64,000 nt of DNA from Persicirhabdus sediminis (GTDB lineage Bacteria; Verrucomicrobiota; Verrucomicrobiia; Verrucomicrobiales; Akkermansiaceae), in NCBI RefSeq assembly GCF_016595495.1, contig NZ_JAENIM010000045.1:1-64000 (forward strand), read 5' to 3'. The position numbers and the translations under genes are program-made. A model generated the notes under the pieces. The model was given only the letters and a program-made list of their open reading frames with translations, was not told the DNA's origin and made no database searches. Of this stretch, positions 1-8,635 are shown in pieces; within the stretch, counting starts at the first letter, position 1, and the number at the start of each line of letters is the position of its first letter.

Positions 1-60
1 CGAAAAGATGCACGGCATTTTTTAGATGCAAGCCACTGATTCTGTGCGATATTGGTGATT

Positions 61-1275
61 ATGAAATCTCCAGAACCATTGCAGAATCAACAAAAACCAG
101 CTGAGTCGAAGCCGCTGACGCCGCTGCAGCTGGCGGATTGTAAAACGGGTTTTTCTGGTGGCGCCGCGGGCATGATTTGTGCGCCGCCGTCTGGCGGACA
201 TGTGCGCATTGTTGGTGATGCTCAGCACTCCTACTGCTACCACGTGATGAGTCGCACGGCGGGCGGAGATTACCTGTTTGGCGACCAAGAAAAAGAAGCG
301 TTTTTGCGCATCATGTGGCGCATGGCGCGCTTTTCAGGCATAAAGATCCTGACTTATTGTTTGATGGATAACCATTTCCACCTGCTCATTCGCGTGCCTA
401 GCAGGGTGAAATTCAATGCCAAATTTGAAGCCTACGAGTCACACGGTCGGCCAGATGAAAGACCATCGCAAACTAAGCTACAAGGGGAAGAGCGGCTGAT
501 CGACCACCTGCGGACGCTGTATAGCAAAGCGTACATCAGCCAGCTACGAGCCGAGCTGGCTCACATGCGCGCCAATGGCATGGAGCGCTATGCTGATGAG
601 CAACTAACTAAATACAAAGAGCGTTTTTGTAACTTAGAAAAATTCGTTAAAGAACTTAAAGAGCGCTACAGCCGATGGTATAACAAAACTCACGGAAGGC
701 GCGGAGCGTTGTGGATGGGGCGCTACAAAAGCGTGTTGGTAGAGTCGACTAACAAACCCGCCGAGCACGAAACCGGTGAAGATTTCACCGCCCTGCATGC
801 TATCGCCGCCTACATCGATCTTAATCCAGTTAGGGCGGGCATCGTTAGCGATCCCAAAGACTACCGCTGGTGCGGTTACGCCGCCGCGCTAGCTGGCAGC
901 AAACGCTGTCGCTACGGGCTCTGCGAGGTGATGCGCGTGGCACAAACTAGCTGGCACAAAAACGCCCATCGCTACCGACTCTGGCTGATAGAAGACGCTG
1001 CCGTGACTGATGAAAATGCCAAATCTCAGCTAGAAAATGAACGTGCTAGAGGGGGCAAAATCTCACCCGCCGAGCTGCTACGACACAAAATAAAATACTT
1101 CACCGACGGCGTCGCCATCGGCGGCAAAGCCTTCATCAACAATCAATTCAGAACTCACCGCAAAAAATTTGGCAAGAAACGCAAGCAAGGCGCAAAGCCT
1201 ATCACCTCAGCTGGCCAGCCAGCTAAAACTCCCGCCCAGCTGTACAGTCTCAGACACTTCCATGAGGAAGCCTAA
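61..1275 (+). CDS. REP-associated tyrosine transposase (RAYT, Y1/HUH family)
   Basis: Predicted single-strand DNA transposase of the IS200/IS605 Y1 class, in the RAYT branch that acts on REP palindromes rather than on its own ends. The HUH metal site is His105-Phe-His107 inside an NHFHLLI motif, preceded by the usual YCLMD stretch. The candidate nucleophile is Tyr251 in AYIDLNPVRAG, a RAYT hallmark. At 404 aa it is longer than classic 150-250 aa RAYTs, with an insertion between the HUH motif and the tyrosine and a basic C-terminal tail. ATG 61 is preferred over an in-frame TTG at 52. No flanking insertion-sequence ends are visible, and the left flank lies outside the window. Three-hairpin repeats elsewhere in the window are candidate substrates, which is inference. 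Confidence 0.85.
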   Translation: MKSPEPLQNQQKPAESKPLTPLQLADCKTGFSGGAAGMICAPPSGGHVRIVGDAQHSYCYHVMSRTAGGDYLFGDQEKEAFLRIMWRMARFSGIKILTYCLMDNHFHLLIRVPSRVKFNAKFEAYESHGRPDERPSQTKLQGEERLIDHLRTLYSKAYISQLRAELAHMRANGMERYADEQLTKYKERFCNLEKFVKELKERYSRWYNKTHGRRGALWMGRYKSVLVESTNKPAEHETGEDFTALHAIAAYIDLNPVRAGIVSDPKDYRWCGYAAALAGSKRCRYGLCEVMRVAQTSWHKNAHRYRLWLIEDAAVTDENAKSQLENERARGGKISPAELLRHKIKYFTDGVAIGGKAFINNQFRTHRKKFGKKRKQGAKPITSAGQPAKTPAQLYSLRHFHEEA

Positions 1276-1284
1276 GCAACCGCA

Positions 1285-2718
1285 CTAATTCAAATTCTTG
1301 ATATCCAGATAACGATAACGCTGCAATTCATCGCGCAGTGTTTTCACCTTCTCAGGGTTTTCATCTGCTAGATTATACTTTTCGGAAACGTCTTGTTGGA
1401 GATTAAATAACTCTACATTATCGAGGTGAGTAAATTTATGTTTCTCGGCTTTCTTCATGTACTGTTCCACCATTCTATCTGAGTGTAACAATAGCTTCCA
1501 ATCCCCCTTGCGGATTCCTACCAACTCGCCCATGAGAGAAAAATAAAGCATGCTATCACGTGGCGATTTCACATCAGCGTCGCCACTCCACAGCGCACTG
1601 ATATCATAACCATCCAGCTCACGGTCGCTTGGCAAAGTAGCTCCTATCAGCTTTGCAAAAGTAGTATATAAATCTAGGGTTGAAGCCATCTCATCGCAGA
1701 CTTTTCCAGAAGCCACAATGCCTGGCCCCCACATCACCGTGGGCATACGCATGCCGCCCTCCCATTGGTAAGACTTGCCATCTCTCAGCGGGCCAGCCGT
1801 ACCCACTTCTTCCGGAGAGCCAGCATAAATCCATGGGCCATTATCCGAGGTGTAAACTAACAAGGTATTCTGATCCACACCAGTGTCGCGCAATGCTTTG
1901 AGAATTTCACCCGTGCTCCAGTCGATCTCCTGAATCGTGTCGCCATATGGGCCGTGCGCAGATTTACCAGCGAAGCGCTCGGACAACTCGATAGGCAAAT
2001 GCGGCATACAATGAGCCACGTATAAGAAAAATGGCTGTTCACTGTTAGCCTTGATGAAATCAACCGCTTTTTCGGTGAACCGCTGCGTCCACAATGTCTG
2101 ATCAGCTGGAAATTCTATCACCTCGTCCCCCTGCATCAGCACGCCACGGTTTTCAGCGCCCCATCTTTTCTCCAAGAAATCCTCCTTCGTCCGACCATTC
2201 CTAAGCACCATATTGCTAGAAACTTTAAGGTGTGAGCTCATCACCATGTCATTGCTATAGGGGGCGCCATAGAAATAATCAAACCCACGATCTAACGGAA
2301 GATTTCCCTCGCTATGACCTAGATGCCACTTACCCACCATGCCTGTGGTATATCCCACTTCTTTAAACAAATCGGGCAAGGTCTTGATTCCAGCAGGCAG
2401 TCCATGCTCATGGTCTGGGAAAACTACCCCCTTGGAAAATCCAACTCTAGCAGGATATGATCCCGTCATCAACGATGCACGAGATGGCGTACACACAGAC
2501 GCCGTCACATAGAACTGAGTGAACTTCATTCCCTCAGCAGCCAGCCCATCTATCACCGGCGTTTTGATCGTCTGAGAGCCAAAGCACCCTAGGTCGCCAT
2601 AACCTTGATCATCAGCCAGAATAATCACCACATTAGGCCTTTTGCTTGCAGCCGCAATTGTCGTCATCAAACTAGCCAAGACGGCGCTCACTATCCATTT
2701 ATTTATATAATTCCTCAT
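1285..2718 (-). CDS. Exported sulfatase (arylsulfatase A-like, Cys-type)
   Basis: Formylglycine-dependent sulfatase of the alkaline phosphatase superfamily, 477 aa, with an N-terminal signal peptide ending near AAAS, so probably periplasmic. The activation motif CTPSR places the Cys converted to formylglycine at residue 76. Metal ligands are the paired Asp36-Asp37 in ILADDQGYGD and the later TSDNGP segment. The family hydrolyses sulfate esters of polysaccharides or small aromatics; the natural substrate cannot be told from sequence. It lies tail to tail with the RAYT gene, separated by 9 bp, and no maturase gene is in this window. Sulfatases are abundant in marine and gut Verrucomicrobiota that use sulfated glycans. 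Confidence 0.9.
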   Translation of the reverse strand: MRNYINKWIVSAVLASLMTTIAAASKRPNVVIILADDQGYGDLGCFGSQTIKTPVIDGLAAEGMKFTQFYVTASVCTPSRASLMTGSYPARVGFSKGVVFPDHEHGLPAGIKTLPDLFKEVGYTTGMVGKWHLGHSEGNLPLDRGFDYFYGAPYSNDMVMSSHLKVSSNMVLRNGRTKEDFLEKRWGAENRGVLMQGDEVIEFPADQTLWTQRFTEKAVDFIKANSEQPFFLYVAHCMPHLPIELSERFAGKSAHGPYGDTIQEIDWSTGEILKALRDTGVDQNTLLVYTSDNGPWIYAGSPEEVGTAGPLRDGKSYQWEGGMRMPTVMWGPGIVASGKVCDEMASTLDLYTTFAKLIGATLPSDRELDGYDISALWSGDADVKSPRDSMLYFSLMGELVGIRKGDWKLLLHSDRMVEQYMKKAEKHKFTHLDNVELFNLQQDVSEKYNLADENPEKVKTLRDELQRYRYLDIKNLN

Positions 2719-3074
2719 TATCTAGGTTACTACTAAGCTAGTTAACTTCGAGCCGTATTGTGACATACTTCCCCTCACATAATACGAACCGTAGCCCCAT
2801 CTTTAGCAGCTTCATTCATATTTATTATTAATACAGAACACATCAAATATGTATCGTTTTGTAATAAACCCCACTAATGGCTCCCCTGAAAGCTAGCTAT
2901 TATCCCGTCGTTACACGAATAGCCACTGTCGTTTCGTAAAAATCACGGCCTAAAAATGCCGTCCATTGAAATTAAACTTGCGTAATCGCGCAGCTCGGAC
3001 TAAACACTTGTTTGAAACATTTTTCACGCATCTCTTACACAGGTAACTCAATTAGAAAAACATATAAAACAGCC
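2719..3074. other. Intergenic stretch between divergent sulfatase and PEP-CTERM genes
   Basis: About 356 bp that must carry the promoters of both flanking genes. No convincing open frame, repeat or RNA motif was seen. A weak dyad CGGC...GCCG lies near 2947, but no promoter can be assigned with confidence. Confidence 0.4.
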
Positions 3075-3644
3075 ATGCAAACTAACAAAATATCATTATC
3101 GAGTTTAGCCATAAGCCTAGCCACTTTTGCTACTCTATCCATGGGGGCTCATGCAGCTGTGACTCTGCAGATTACAGAATACACCAGCTCAGCCATAACA
3201 TTCACCGTTAGCGGTACTTTAGACGCAGATTCAGAAGGAGCAAGGAGGTCCGGCTTGTTGATTATAGCTCCCTCAGTCGATCTAGGCACACAGTGGTACA
3301 CTGGCAGCCTGGTCCTTGATACAAATTCTCTCACAGTTGATGGCGTTTTGAGGGATCCTCAAGGATTCGATAATGGGGGAGAAACTGGTGATTCTATTTA
3401 CTGGAGTGGACAGACGGGCGATAACGGAATTCTCACCTCAGGAACCGTCCTTTCAGGATCAGCCCGTTTGACTGGAACTATAGATGACTCGTTTGATATC
3501 TCAGACTTCAGCCTATACTCTGGTCTGAGTTCACTCAAAACACCAAATAGGCTCGAAGCCGTTGCTACTCCTGAACCGACGTCAGCATTACTTCTATGCT
3601 TTGGCGCAATTAGCCTTCTAGGAATACGCCGTAAAGCAAGCTGA
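3075..3644 (+). CDS. PEP-CTERM sorting-domain exported protein
   Basis: Small exported protein of 189 aa with a classical signal peptide (MQTNKIS..., cleavage near AHA/AVT) and a C-terminal PEP-CTERM signal: TPEPTSALLL, a hydrophobic segment and the basic end IRRKAS. Such proteins are processed by an exosortase and attached to the envelope or exopolysaccharide; no exosortase gene is in this window. The middle is a Ser/Thr/Gly-rich beta-type region with no recognised domain. ATG 3075 is preferred to the upstream TTG at 3012 because it gives a proper signal peptide. Function unknown. Confidence 0.8.
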   Translation: MQTNKISLSSLAISLATFATLSMGAHAAVTLQITEYTSSAITFTVSGTLDADSEGARRSGLLIIAPSVDLGTQWYTGSLVLDTNSLTVDGVLRDPQGFDNGGETGDSIYWSGQTGDNGILTSGTVLSGSARLTGTIDDSFDISDFSLYSGLSSLKTPNRLEAVATPEPTSALLLCFGAISLLGIRRKAS

Positions 3645-3968
3645 TACCATCTGAGCATCAGGCTTAGGAGATTTGTGTTTAGTTGCTTACCCCAGCTCGA
3701 AAAGACTCCTAGCTGTAAGCGAATTAGGTTCAAGGTAGATACGCATCTATATCCATCCTTACCAGTTCAATAATCAAGACCTTGGCGACGGCAATACTGC
3801 CAGCAACTAATATTCATCATTCCCATATCTAGTAAGACAGATCAACGAGAAGCATAGGCCAGACAGTCAACTACCCTCAGTCAGCAACTGAGGATTTATA
3901 GCCCGCTCGAAATTCATGCAAAATTGGCTTTGGCAATTGACCATCCGTTCCCTACCATCAGCCGCCAC
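3645..3968. other. Intergenic stretch upstream of nadB with one hairpin
   Basis: A 324-bp gap without a credible gene. The only clear element is an inverted repeat at 3875-3893, CCTCAGT and ACTGAGG with a 5-nt loop, followed by an A/T-rich stretch. It may be a weak terminator for the PEP-CTERM gene or part of the nadB leader. Confidence 0.4.
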
Positions 3969-5582
3969 ATGACTAGCGACTTTCTCGTTATTGGTACAGG
4001 CATTGCAGGCTTATCGTTTGCACTGCGCGCAGCTGAGCACGGCACCGTGAATATTATCACCAAGGGCGCCGCGCTGGAATCCAATACAGCTTGGGCTCAA
4101 GGGGGCATCGCCTCCGTACTTCCTGAGCCGATGCGTGAGCTGGGCGATACGATAGAAAAACACATTGCCGACTCGCTCGATGCTGGAGCAGGTCTGTGTA
4201 AAGAGCCGATCGTGCGCACCATCGTAGAGGAAGGAGCCGCCACCATCGAGGAGCTGGTAGAGAATGGCGTAAAATTTGACCGCACCGGTGATCGCTACTC
4301 GTTAGGCAAAGAAGGTGGCCATACACAGCGCAGGATTTTGCACTCTAAGGACATGACAGGCATCGCCATTGTTACCGCCTTGCTAGAGCGCGCCAAAGAA
4401 CACGCCAACATCCAGCTGATGGAAGATCATTTTGCCATCGACCTCATCACCACCACCAAGCTGGGGTTAGTGACTGACGGTCGTGTGCTCGGCGCCTACG
4501 TTTTGAAAAAAGAATCTGGTGAGGTGGAAATTTTCCGCTCAGACCGCGTGGTACTGGCCACTGGTGGTTGTGGTAAAACCTACCTGTACACCACCAACCC
4601 AGACAGCTCAACCGGCGACGGCCTAGCAATGGCATGGCGCGCTGGCGCTAACATCTCCAACATGGAATTCATCCAATTCCATCCCACTTGCTTTTACAAC
4701 CCAACAGCCACTGGAGCGGAGGCCAGATCATTCCTCGTCTCTGAAGCCGTACGCGGTGAAGGTGGCGTGCTGGTAGATGCCAATGGCAAAGAATTCATGC
4801 ACCAATACGACGAGCGCGGGTCACTAGCACCGCGTGATATCGTCGCTCGAGCCATCGACCACGAAATCAAAAAAACCGGTGCTGACTGCGTCTATCTAGA
4901 CATCACTCACAAGCCAAAAGGATTTGTCGCTGAGCGATTCCCACACATTTACAATACGCTACTGCGCTACGGCCACGACGCCGAGGTAGATCCAATCCCA
5001 GTAGTGCCTGCGGCTCATTACCAATGTGGCGGTGTGGTCACCGACGTCAACGGCCTCACTAACATCCGCGGTCTAGCTGCAGTGGGCGAAGTCGCACACA
5101 CAGGCCTACATGGAGCTAACCGTCTAGCATCCAACTCCTTGCTAGAAGCCCACGTGCTCGCCCGCCGCGCGCTCAAGCGCATGATGGTCCTCTATCCACC
5201 TGAGAAAGAATCACCCAGCACACCAGACATCCCAGAGTGGGAACACGGCACCCGTGCTGCTCCAGACGAACAAGTCGTCATCCACCACAACTGGGATGAA
5301 ATCCGCCGCATCATGCAGGACTACGCATCCATCGTGCGTACCGACAATCGCCTGCAGCGCGCCGCCATTCGCCTACACAACCTGCGCCGCGAAGTGCGCG
5401 AATTCTACTGGGGCCACCGTGTCACTCCGGATATTTTAGAATTGCGCAATCTCGTCACAGCTGCTTCTCTCATAGTCGATTGCGCTATCCAGCGCCAAGA
5501 ATCACGCGGCATTCACTACACCTTGGACTACCCCAACAAGAAGTCTCGCTTCATGAAAGACACAGTGATGCGTCGGTTCTAA
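3969..5582 (+). CDS. nadB: L-aspartate oxidase
   Basis: Flavoprotein that oxidises L-aspartate to iminoaspartate, the first step of de novo NAD synthesis, acting with quinolinate synthase NadA (not in this window). The 537-aa product opens with the FAD dinucleotide-binding motif VIGTGIAGLSFAL. It keeps the AWAQGGIA flavin contact, the GGCGKTYLYTTNP segment, the HPTCF region, and the GLHGANRLASNSLLEA signature that separates NadB/SdhA-type flavoproteins from other oxidases. The C-terminal helical domain is complete. ATG 3969 is chosen over TTG 3924 because the family's N-terminus begins just before the FAD motif. The next gene follows after 18 bp, so co-transcription is possible. Confidence 0.95.
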   Translation: MTSDFLVIGTGIAGLSFALRAAEHGTVNIITKGAALESNTAWAQGGIASVLPEPMRELGDTIEKHIADSLDAGAGLCKEPIVRTIVEEGAATIEELVENGVKFDRTGDRYSLGKEGGHTQRRILHSKDMTGIAIVTALLERAKEHANIQLMEDHFAIDLITTTKLGLVTDGRVLGAYVLKKESGEVEIFRSDRVVLATGGCGKTYLYTTNPDSSTGDGLAMAWRAGANISNMEFIQFHPTCFYNPTATGAEARSFLVSEAVRGEGGVLVDANGKEFMHQYDERGSLAPRDIVARAIDHEIKKTGADCVYLDITHKPKGFVAERFPHIYNTLLRYGHDAEVDPIPVVPAAHYQCGGVVTDVNGLTNIRGLAAVGEVAHTGLHGANRLASNSLLEAHVLARRALKRMMVLYPPEKESPSTPDIPEWEHGTRAAPDEQVVIHHNWDEIRRIMQDYASIVRTDNRLQRAAIRLHNLRREVREFYWGHRVTPDILELRNLVTAASLIVDCAIQRQESRGIHYTLDYPNKKSRFMKDTVMRRF

Positions 5583-5600
5583 TCGGATCACAATCTAGTC

Positions 5601-6449
5601 ATGTTCAAGGGAATCATTGCATTGGTATTTTTCACACTCACACTAGCAGGCGCGCACGCCCAGCTAGACGCAGCCGCCATTGCCAGTGGCCCATCACTCA
5701 CCGGTAAACCTCGCGTTTCCGCTGGCGGTCCGAGGGTAAGCGCCCCATCAGGTGCCCATCCGGCGAACCCATTCACCCGCTACCGCTACCCGTGGAAAAA
5801 GAACATCACCGCCACCATTTTCTGGATTGGTGAAAAACCCACCGCACGAAACCCCACGCCTAACTGCGCCAGCTCGTGGGATACCAAATGGGCCATCAAC
5901 TACGGCGGCTACGACGACCCAAACCCAGCCGCCCGCATCAACTACCGGCCCAAAGCATTCACCCCCAAGCTCAACCCATTCTACATCGCGCTACCGTACA
6001 ACGACCGCATCAACTGGAAAGAACACAAACCAGAAGCGTCAAAAGTCATCCCGTGGTTCAAGGCCATGAACCCAAAGCCAGGCAAAACCGTGCTCAAAGG
6101 ACGCTGGCTGCAAATCGTGCACAACAACCGCGTCTGTTATGCCCAATGGGAAGATTGTGGACCATTCCTCACCGACGACTGGCGCTACGTCTTTGGCAAT
6201 AGCCAGCCAGCCAACCCACATAATAGCCAAGCCGGCATCGACATCTCCCCAGCCGTACGCGATTACCTAAAAATCCGCTCCGGCGACAAAGTCCACTGGC
6301 GGTTCATCCACTTCAAAGACGTGCCTCACGGACCATGGGCGCTCTACGGTACTAACAACCCGTTCATCCACCCTGAGCAAGACCCAGACCTACGCGCCCA
6401 GCAACGCTACATGCGCTACCTGCGCGAGGTCAGAGATGGTAAACGGTAA
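5601..6449 (+). CDS. Exported protein with an RlpA/DPBB-like core
   Basis: 282-aa exported protein with a signal peptide ending at AHA/QL. Near residues 170-215 the pattern WEDCGPF...DISPAVRDYL resembles the NDRGPF...IDLSxAAAxxL pattern of the double-psi beta-barrel in RlpA-like lytic transglycosylases. This suggests a cell-wall fold, but the asparagine of NDRGPF is not kept, so activity is uncertain. The N-terminal half has no recognised domain. It follows nadB by 18 bp. Its last 14 codons (from RYMRY to the stop) lie inside a 280-bp tandem duplication, so a copy of its tail sits downstream. Confidence 0.6.
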   Translation: MFKGIIALVFFTLTLAGAHAQLDAAAIASGPSLTGKPRVSAGGPRVSAPSGAHPANPFTRYRYPWKKNITATIFWIGEKPTARNPTPNCASSWDTKWAINYGGYDDPNPAARINYRPKAFTPKLNPFYIALPYNDRINWKEHKPEASKVIPWFKAMNPKPGKTVLKGRWLQIVHNNRVCYAQWEDCGPFLTDDWRYVFGNSQPANPHNSQAGIDISPAVRDYLKIRSGDKVHWRFIHFKDVPHGPWALYGTNNPFIHPEQDPDLRAQQRYMRYLREVRDGKR

Positions 6450-6615
6450 GGTTTTCCGTCGCGGAAAAACCCAGAAATACCCACTTTCCAGCTGGCTCGC
6501 CTAGCCAGAAATCCCTGTAAATATAAGGGTTCCAGCCAGCTAGTGATTTCATGCTAGGTAAAAATGTCTGGCATTTTTTTTCTAAAAAACCAGCTAGAAA
6601 ATTACCAGCTAACTC

Positions 6616-6660
6616 AGTAGCTCTGCCGAAGGCTTTTGGACTGCGAAGATCCTTCTCCGC
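6616..6660 (+). repeat. Triple-palindrome repeat, decayed copy
   Basis: Same element as at 6894-6938 but with substitutions that break pairing: AGTAGCTCTGCC in place of GGCAGCTCTGCC, and GCGAAGATCC in place of GCGGAGATCC. It lies in copy 1 of the 280-bp duplication. Confidence 0.7.
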
Positions 6661-6830
6661 TTTCGCGAGCTGGCTGGACTGCCTCGCTACATGCGCTACA
6701 TGCGCGAGGTCAGAGATGGTAAACGGTAAGGTTTTCCGTCGCGGAAAAACCCGGAAACACCCACTTTCCAGCTGGCTCACCTAACCAGAAATCCCTTTAA
6801 ATATATGGGTTCCAGCCAGCTAGTGATTTC

Positions 6831-6862
6831 ATGCCAGGCAAAAATGCCTGGCATTTTTTTTT
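6831..6862 (+). terminator. Strong intrinsic terminator
   Basis: Perfect 10-bp stem ATGCCAGGCA / TGCCTGGCAT with an AAAA loop, followed by a run of T. It probably ends transcription from the nadB side. The equivalent in the first duplicate copy (about 6551-6583) has mismatches in the stem. Confidence 0.85.
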
Positions 6863-6893
6863 GAAAACCAGCTAGAAAATTACCCGCTAACTC

Positions 6894-6938
6894 GGCAGCT
6901 CTGCCGAAGGCTTTCGGACTGCGGAGATCCTTCTCCGC
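6894..6938 (+). repeat. Triple-palindrome repeat (REP-like), intact copy A
   Basis: Three palindromes nearly back to back: GGCAGCTCTGCC (6894-6905), CCGAAGGCTTTCGG (6904-6917) and GCGGAGATCCTTCTCCGC (6921-6938). An identical element is at 10643-10687. It is a candidate substrate of a RAYT. Confidence 0.75.
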
Positions 6939-7000
6939 TTTTGCTAGCTGGATGGACTGCACCGGTTGCTGCCCTCCTGCTGACTGGAGTTCGGCACTTT

Positions 7001-7087
7001 CTAGCCCCCTTTCAGGGCGCGATCGGCTAGCTCTACCTCCCCATGGCTGAAGCCATGGGCTTTGTTCTTTGTCGCTTTCAGCGCCTG
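7001..7087 (+). repeat. Three-hairpin repeat element, copy 1
   Basis: Consists of hairpin CCCT-TTC-AGGG (7007-7017), a linker, the 20-base palindrome CCCATGGCTGAAGCCATGGG (7040-7059), the linker GGGCTTTGTTCTT, and hairpin CGCT-TTC-AGCG (7073-7083). Related copies are at 10720-10805 (same strand) and 54740-54838 (opposite strand). Confidence 0.75.
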
Positions 7088-7285
7088 AGCAGCTTGTGCT
7101 GGCCAGCTAGATCTGGAAAACAAACAGCCCCCCCAGCTAGACAAACCCCTAACCAGTTAGCAAAAAGCAGCTGGAGAAATAGACAGCTACACGTCAATAT
7201 CAGCGACTTGAAACAAGCAGCTAAAGAAAAAAGCCAGTACGCTGCGCCATCAAAACTCTAGCTGAAGCGGAGGCATCTAGAAATC

Positions 7286-8635
7286 TCACTCCTCGTTGCT
7301 AGCTATGATTTCCGCCAATAATTCCATCTGCTGATAGGTGATTGGACTGCCCTCAGGTCTACTCGCAAAGGGATCATCATCCGCTCGGGTATCTGCTGGT
7401 ATGCTTTCGTATAATTCCACCAAGCTGGCTGGATCCTGAGCTCTGAGCCAATCACTAGCAGAAGAGGAAGTCATTCCTGATAGATTCACTAATCCTTCAT
7501 GCATGCGCAGGTAAGCGATCTGCTGGAGGCGTGGGTCTTGAATTTGCTCAGCAACCTCAGGATTAAGGTCACAGCTAGATCGCATGCCCTGAGGGGTCGC
7601 CATGGCGAGCAAGTACTCATCCTGGTAGGATACCTCAATATGATCTGCCACCCACTGAATGGCTGCAGAGGCATCTTGCTTTGCATATTCATTTAATCCA
7701 ATGCTGAGGTAGTTTTTTTGAGACTGCTGGTCATCAGCCTTCGCCAGCATATGCGCTAATCCAACAGGCGGATCACTTATCATCAAGTGGTAGCCGTACG
7801 CAGAATCAAAAGCCTGCTTCATCTCGGCACCCAGATTTTCCGCAATAGGCGCGAGCATCTCCAGCTGTTCTCTGCTGAGAGCCTGTTCAGAATTGCACTC
7901 TAAGACAACTTCGAGTACTTTTTGTTGGAAATACAAATCTTCCACTTGCCCTAGATTTTCTATCCAATTGTCTTTCATCTGTGGATTCCTGTGCCAGCCA
8001 TTAAACATGACCTCATGATACAATTTGCGGCGCTCAGATTGGCTCAGTTCATTAACTAAAGAGATACCCTTATCTGGGTCTTTGATAATAAGGGCAGATG
8101 CCAGATTAGCCTTTGTTATTATGTCAGAGAACCAGTCTTTTCGAGCTTCTGGATAGTTAGACGACCATATCCAAGCGGCTTCGGGATCATCGCTCCACCA
8201 CGTGCGAAATACATCACTTCTAGATAACTTATGCTGCATTGCAGCATAACAAGCGGCCTCGGGATCAACCTTAACCCAGCGCTCCAATAGAAACCCTATC
8301 ATTTGAAGGTCGGGTTCATGCTCAGCTAGCATCACATCCAGAACTTGTTGAAATTCAGCCGAACTCATACCCTCAGTCATCGCCATCACGCGCGCATTGC
8401 GCCTCAAATACTGGTGACCATCTTGGGATTTTGGCAGACGCGTTAGCCAGTTACCTAGCTGCTTCACATGGCTCGGCTTAGCCGCAGCGTCCACAGGCAA
8501 AACAGACACCGAGCGCATCTGGCTATCTAAAACCCTCTCCGCTGGATGACTGGATGGCTTTCCAGCCAGCTGGAAACCTATCAATACTCCAACAACTGCG
8601 AGGCTAAGCGCTATAAGCGACGATTGGTATTTCAC
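7286..8635 (-). CDS. Membrane-anchored helical protein of unknown function (downstream paralogue)
   Basis: 449 aa with one N-terminal hydrophobic segment (about residues 7-25), so exported and probably anchored. The body is alpha-helical and carries repeated motifs of the form W-x(3-5)-DPEAA (WVKVDPEAACYA, WWSDDPEAAWIW), suggestive of an alpha-solenoid. It overlaps the upstream paralogue by 4 bp (ATGA), implying translational coupling. Both share the layout hydrophobic anchor, charged linker, then W/DPxAA helices. No catalytic motif was found. Function unknown. Confidence 0.6.
   Translation of the reverse strand: MKYQSSLIALSLAVVGVLIGFQLAGKPSSHPAERVLDSQMRSVSVLPVDAAAKPSHVKQLGNWLTRLPKSQDGHQYLRRNARVMAMTEGMSSAEFQQVLDVMLAEHEPDLQMIGFLLERWVKVDPEAACYAAMQHKLSRSDVFRTWWSDDPEAAWIWSSNYPEARKDWFSDIITKANLASALIIKDPDKGISLVNELSQSERRKLYHEVMFNGWHRNPQMKDNWIENLGQVEDLYFQQKVLEVVLECNSEQALSREQLEMLAPIAENLGAEMKQAFDSAYGYHLMISDPPVGLAHMLAKADDQQSQKNYLSIGLNEYAKQDASAAIQWVADHIEVSYQDEYLLAMATPQGMRSSCDLNPEVAEQIQDPRLQQIAYLRMHEGLVNLSGMTSSSASDWLRAQDPASLVELYESIPADTRADDDPFASRPEGSPITYQQMELLAEIIASNEE

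Larger units (their letters stand above)
6404..6963. repeat. 280-bp tandem duplication that includes the 3' end of the preceding gene
   Basis: Two adjacent copies, about 6404-6683 and 6684-6963, align almost base for base with a 280-bp offset. Each holds the last codons and stop of the 5601-6449 gene, a GTTTTCC...GGAAAAAC dyad, a terminator hairpin and a triple-palindrome element. Copy 1 has decayed palindromes and a weakened terminator, while copy 2 keeps both intact. No third copy is present. Confidence 0.85.

Noticed and set aside
6430-6962. Several 60-116-codon frames in the duplicated segment
   Set aside because: They run through terminators and palindromes and are duplicated along with them.
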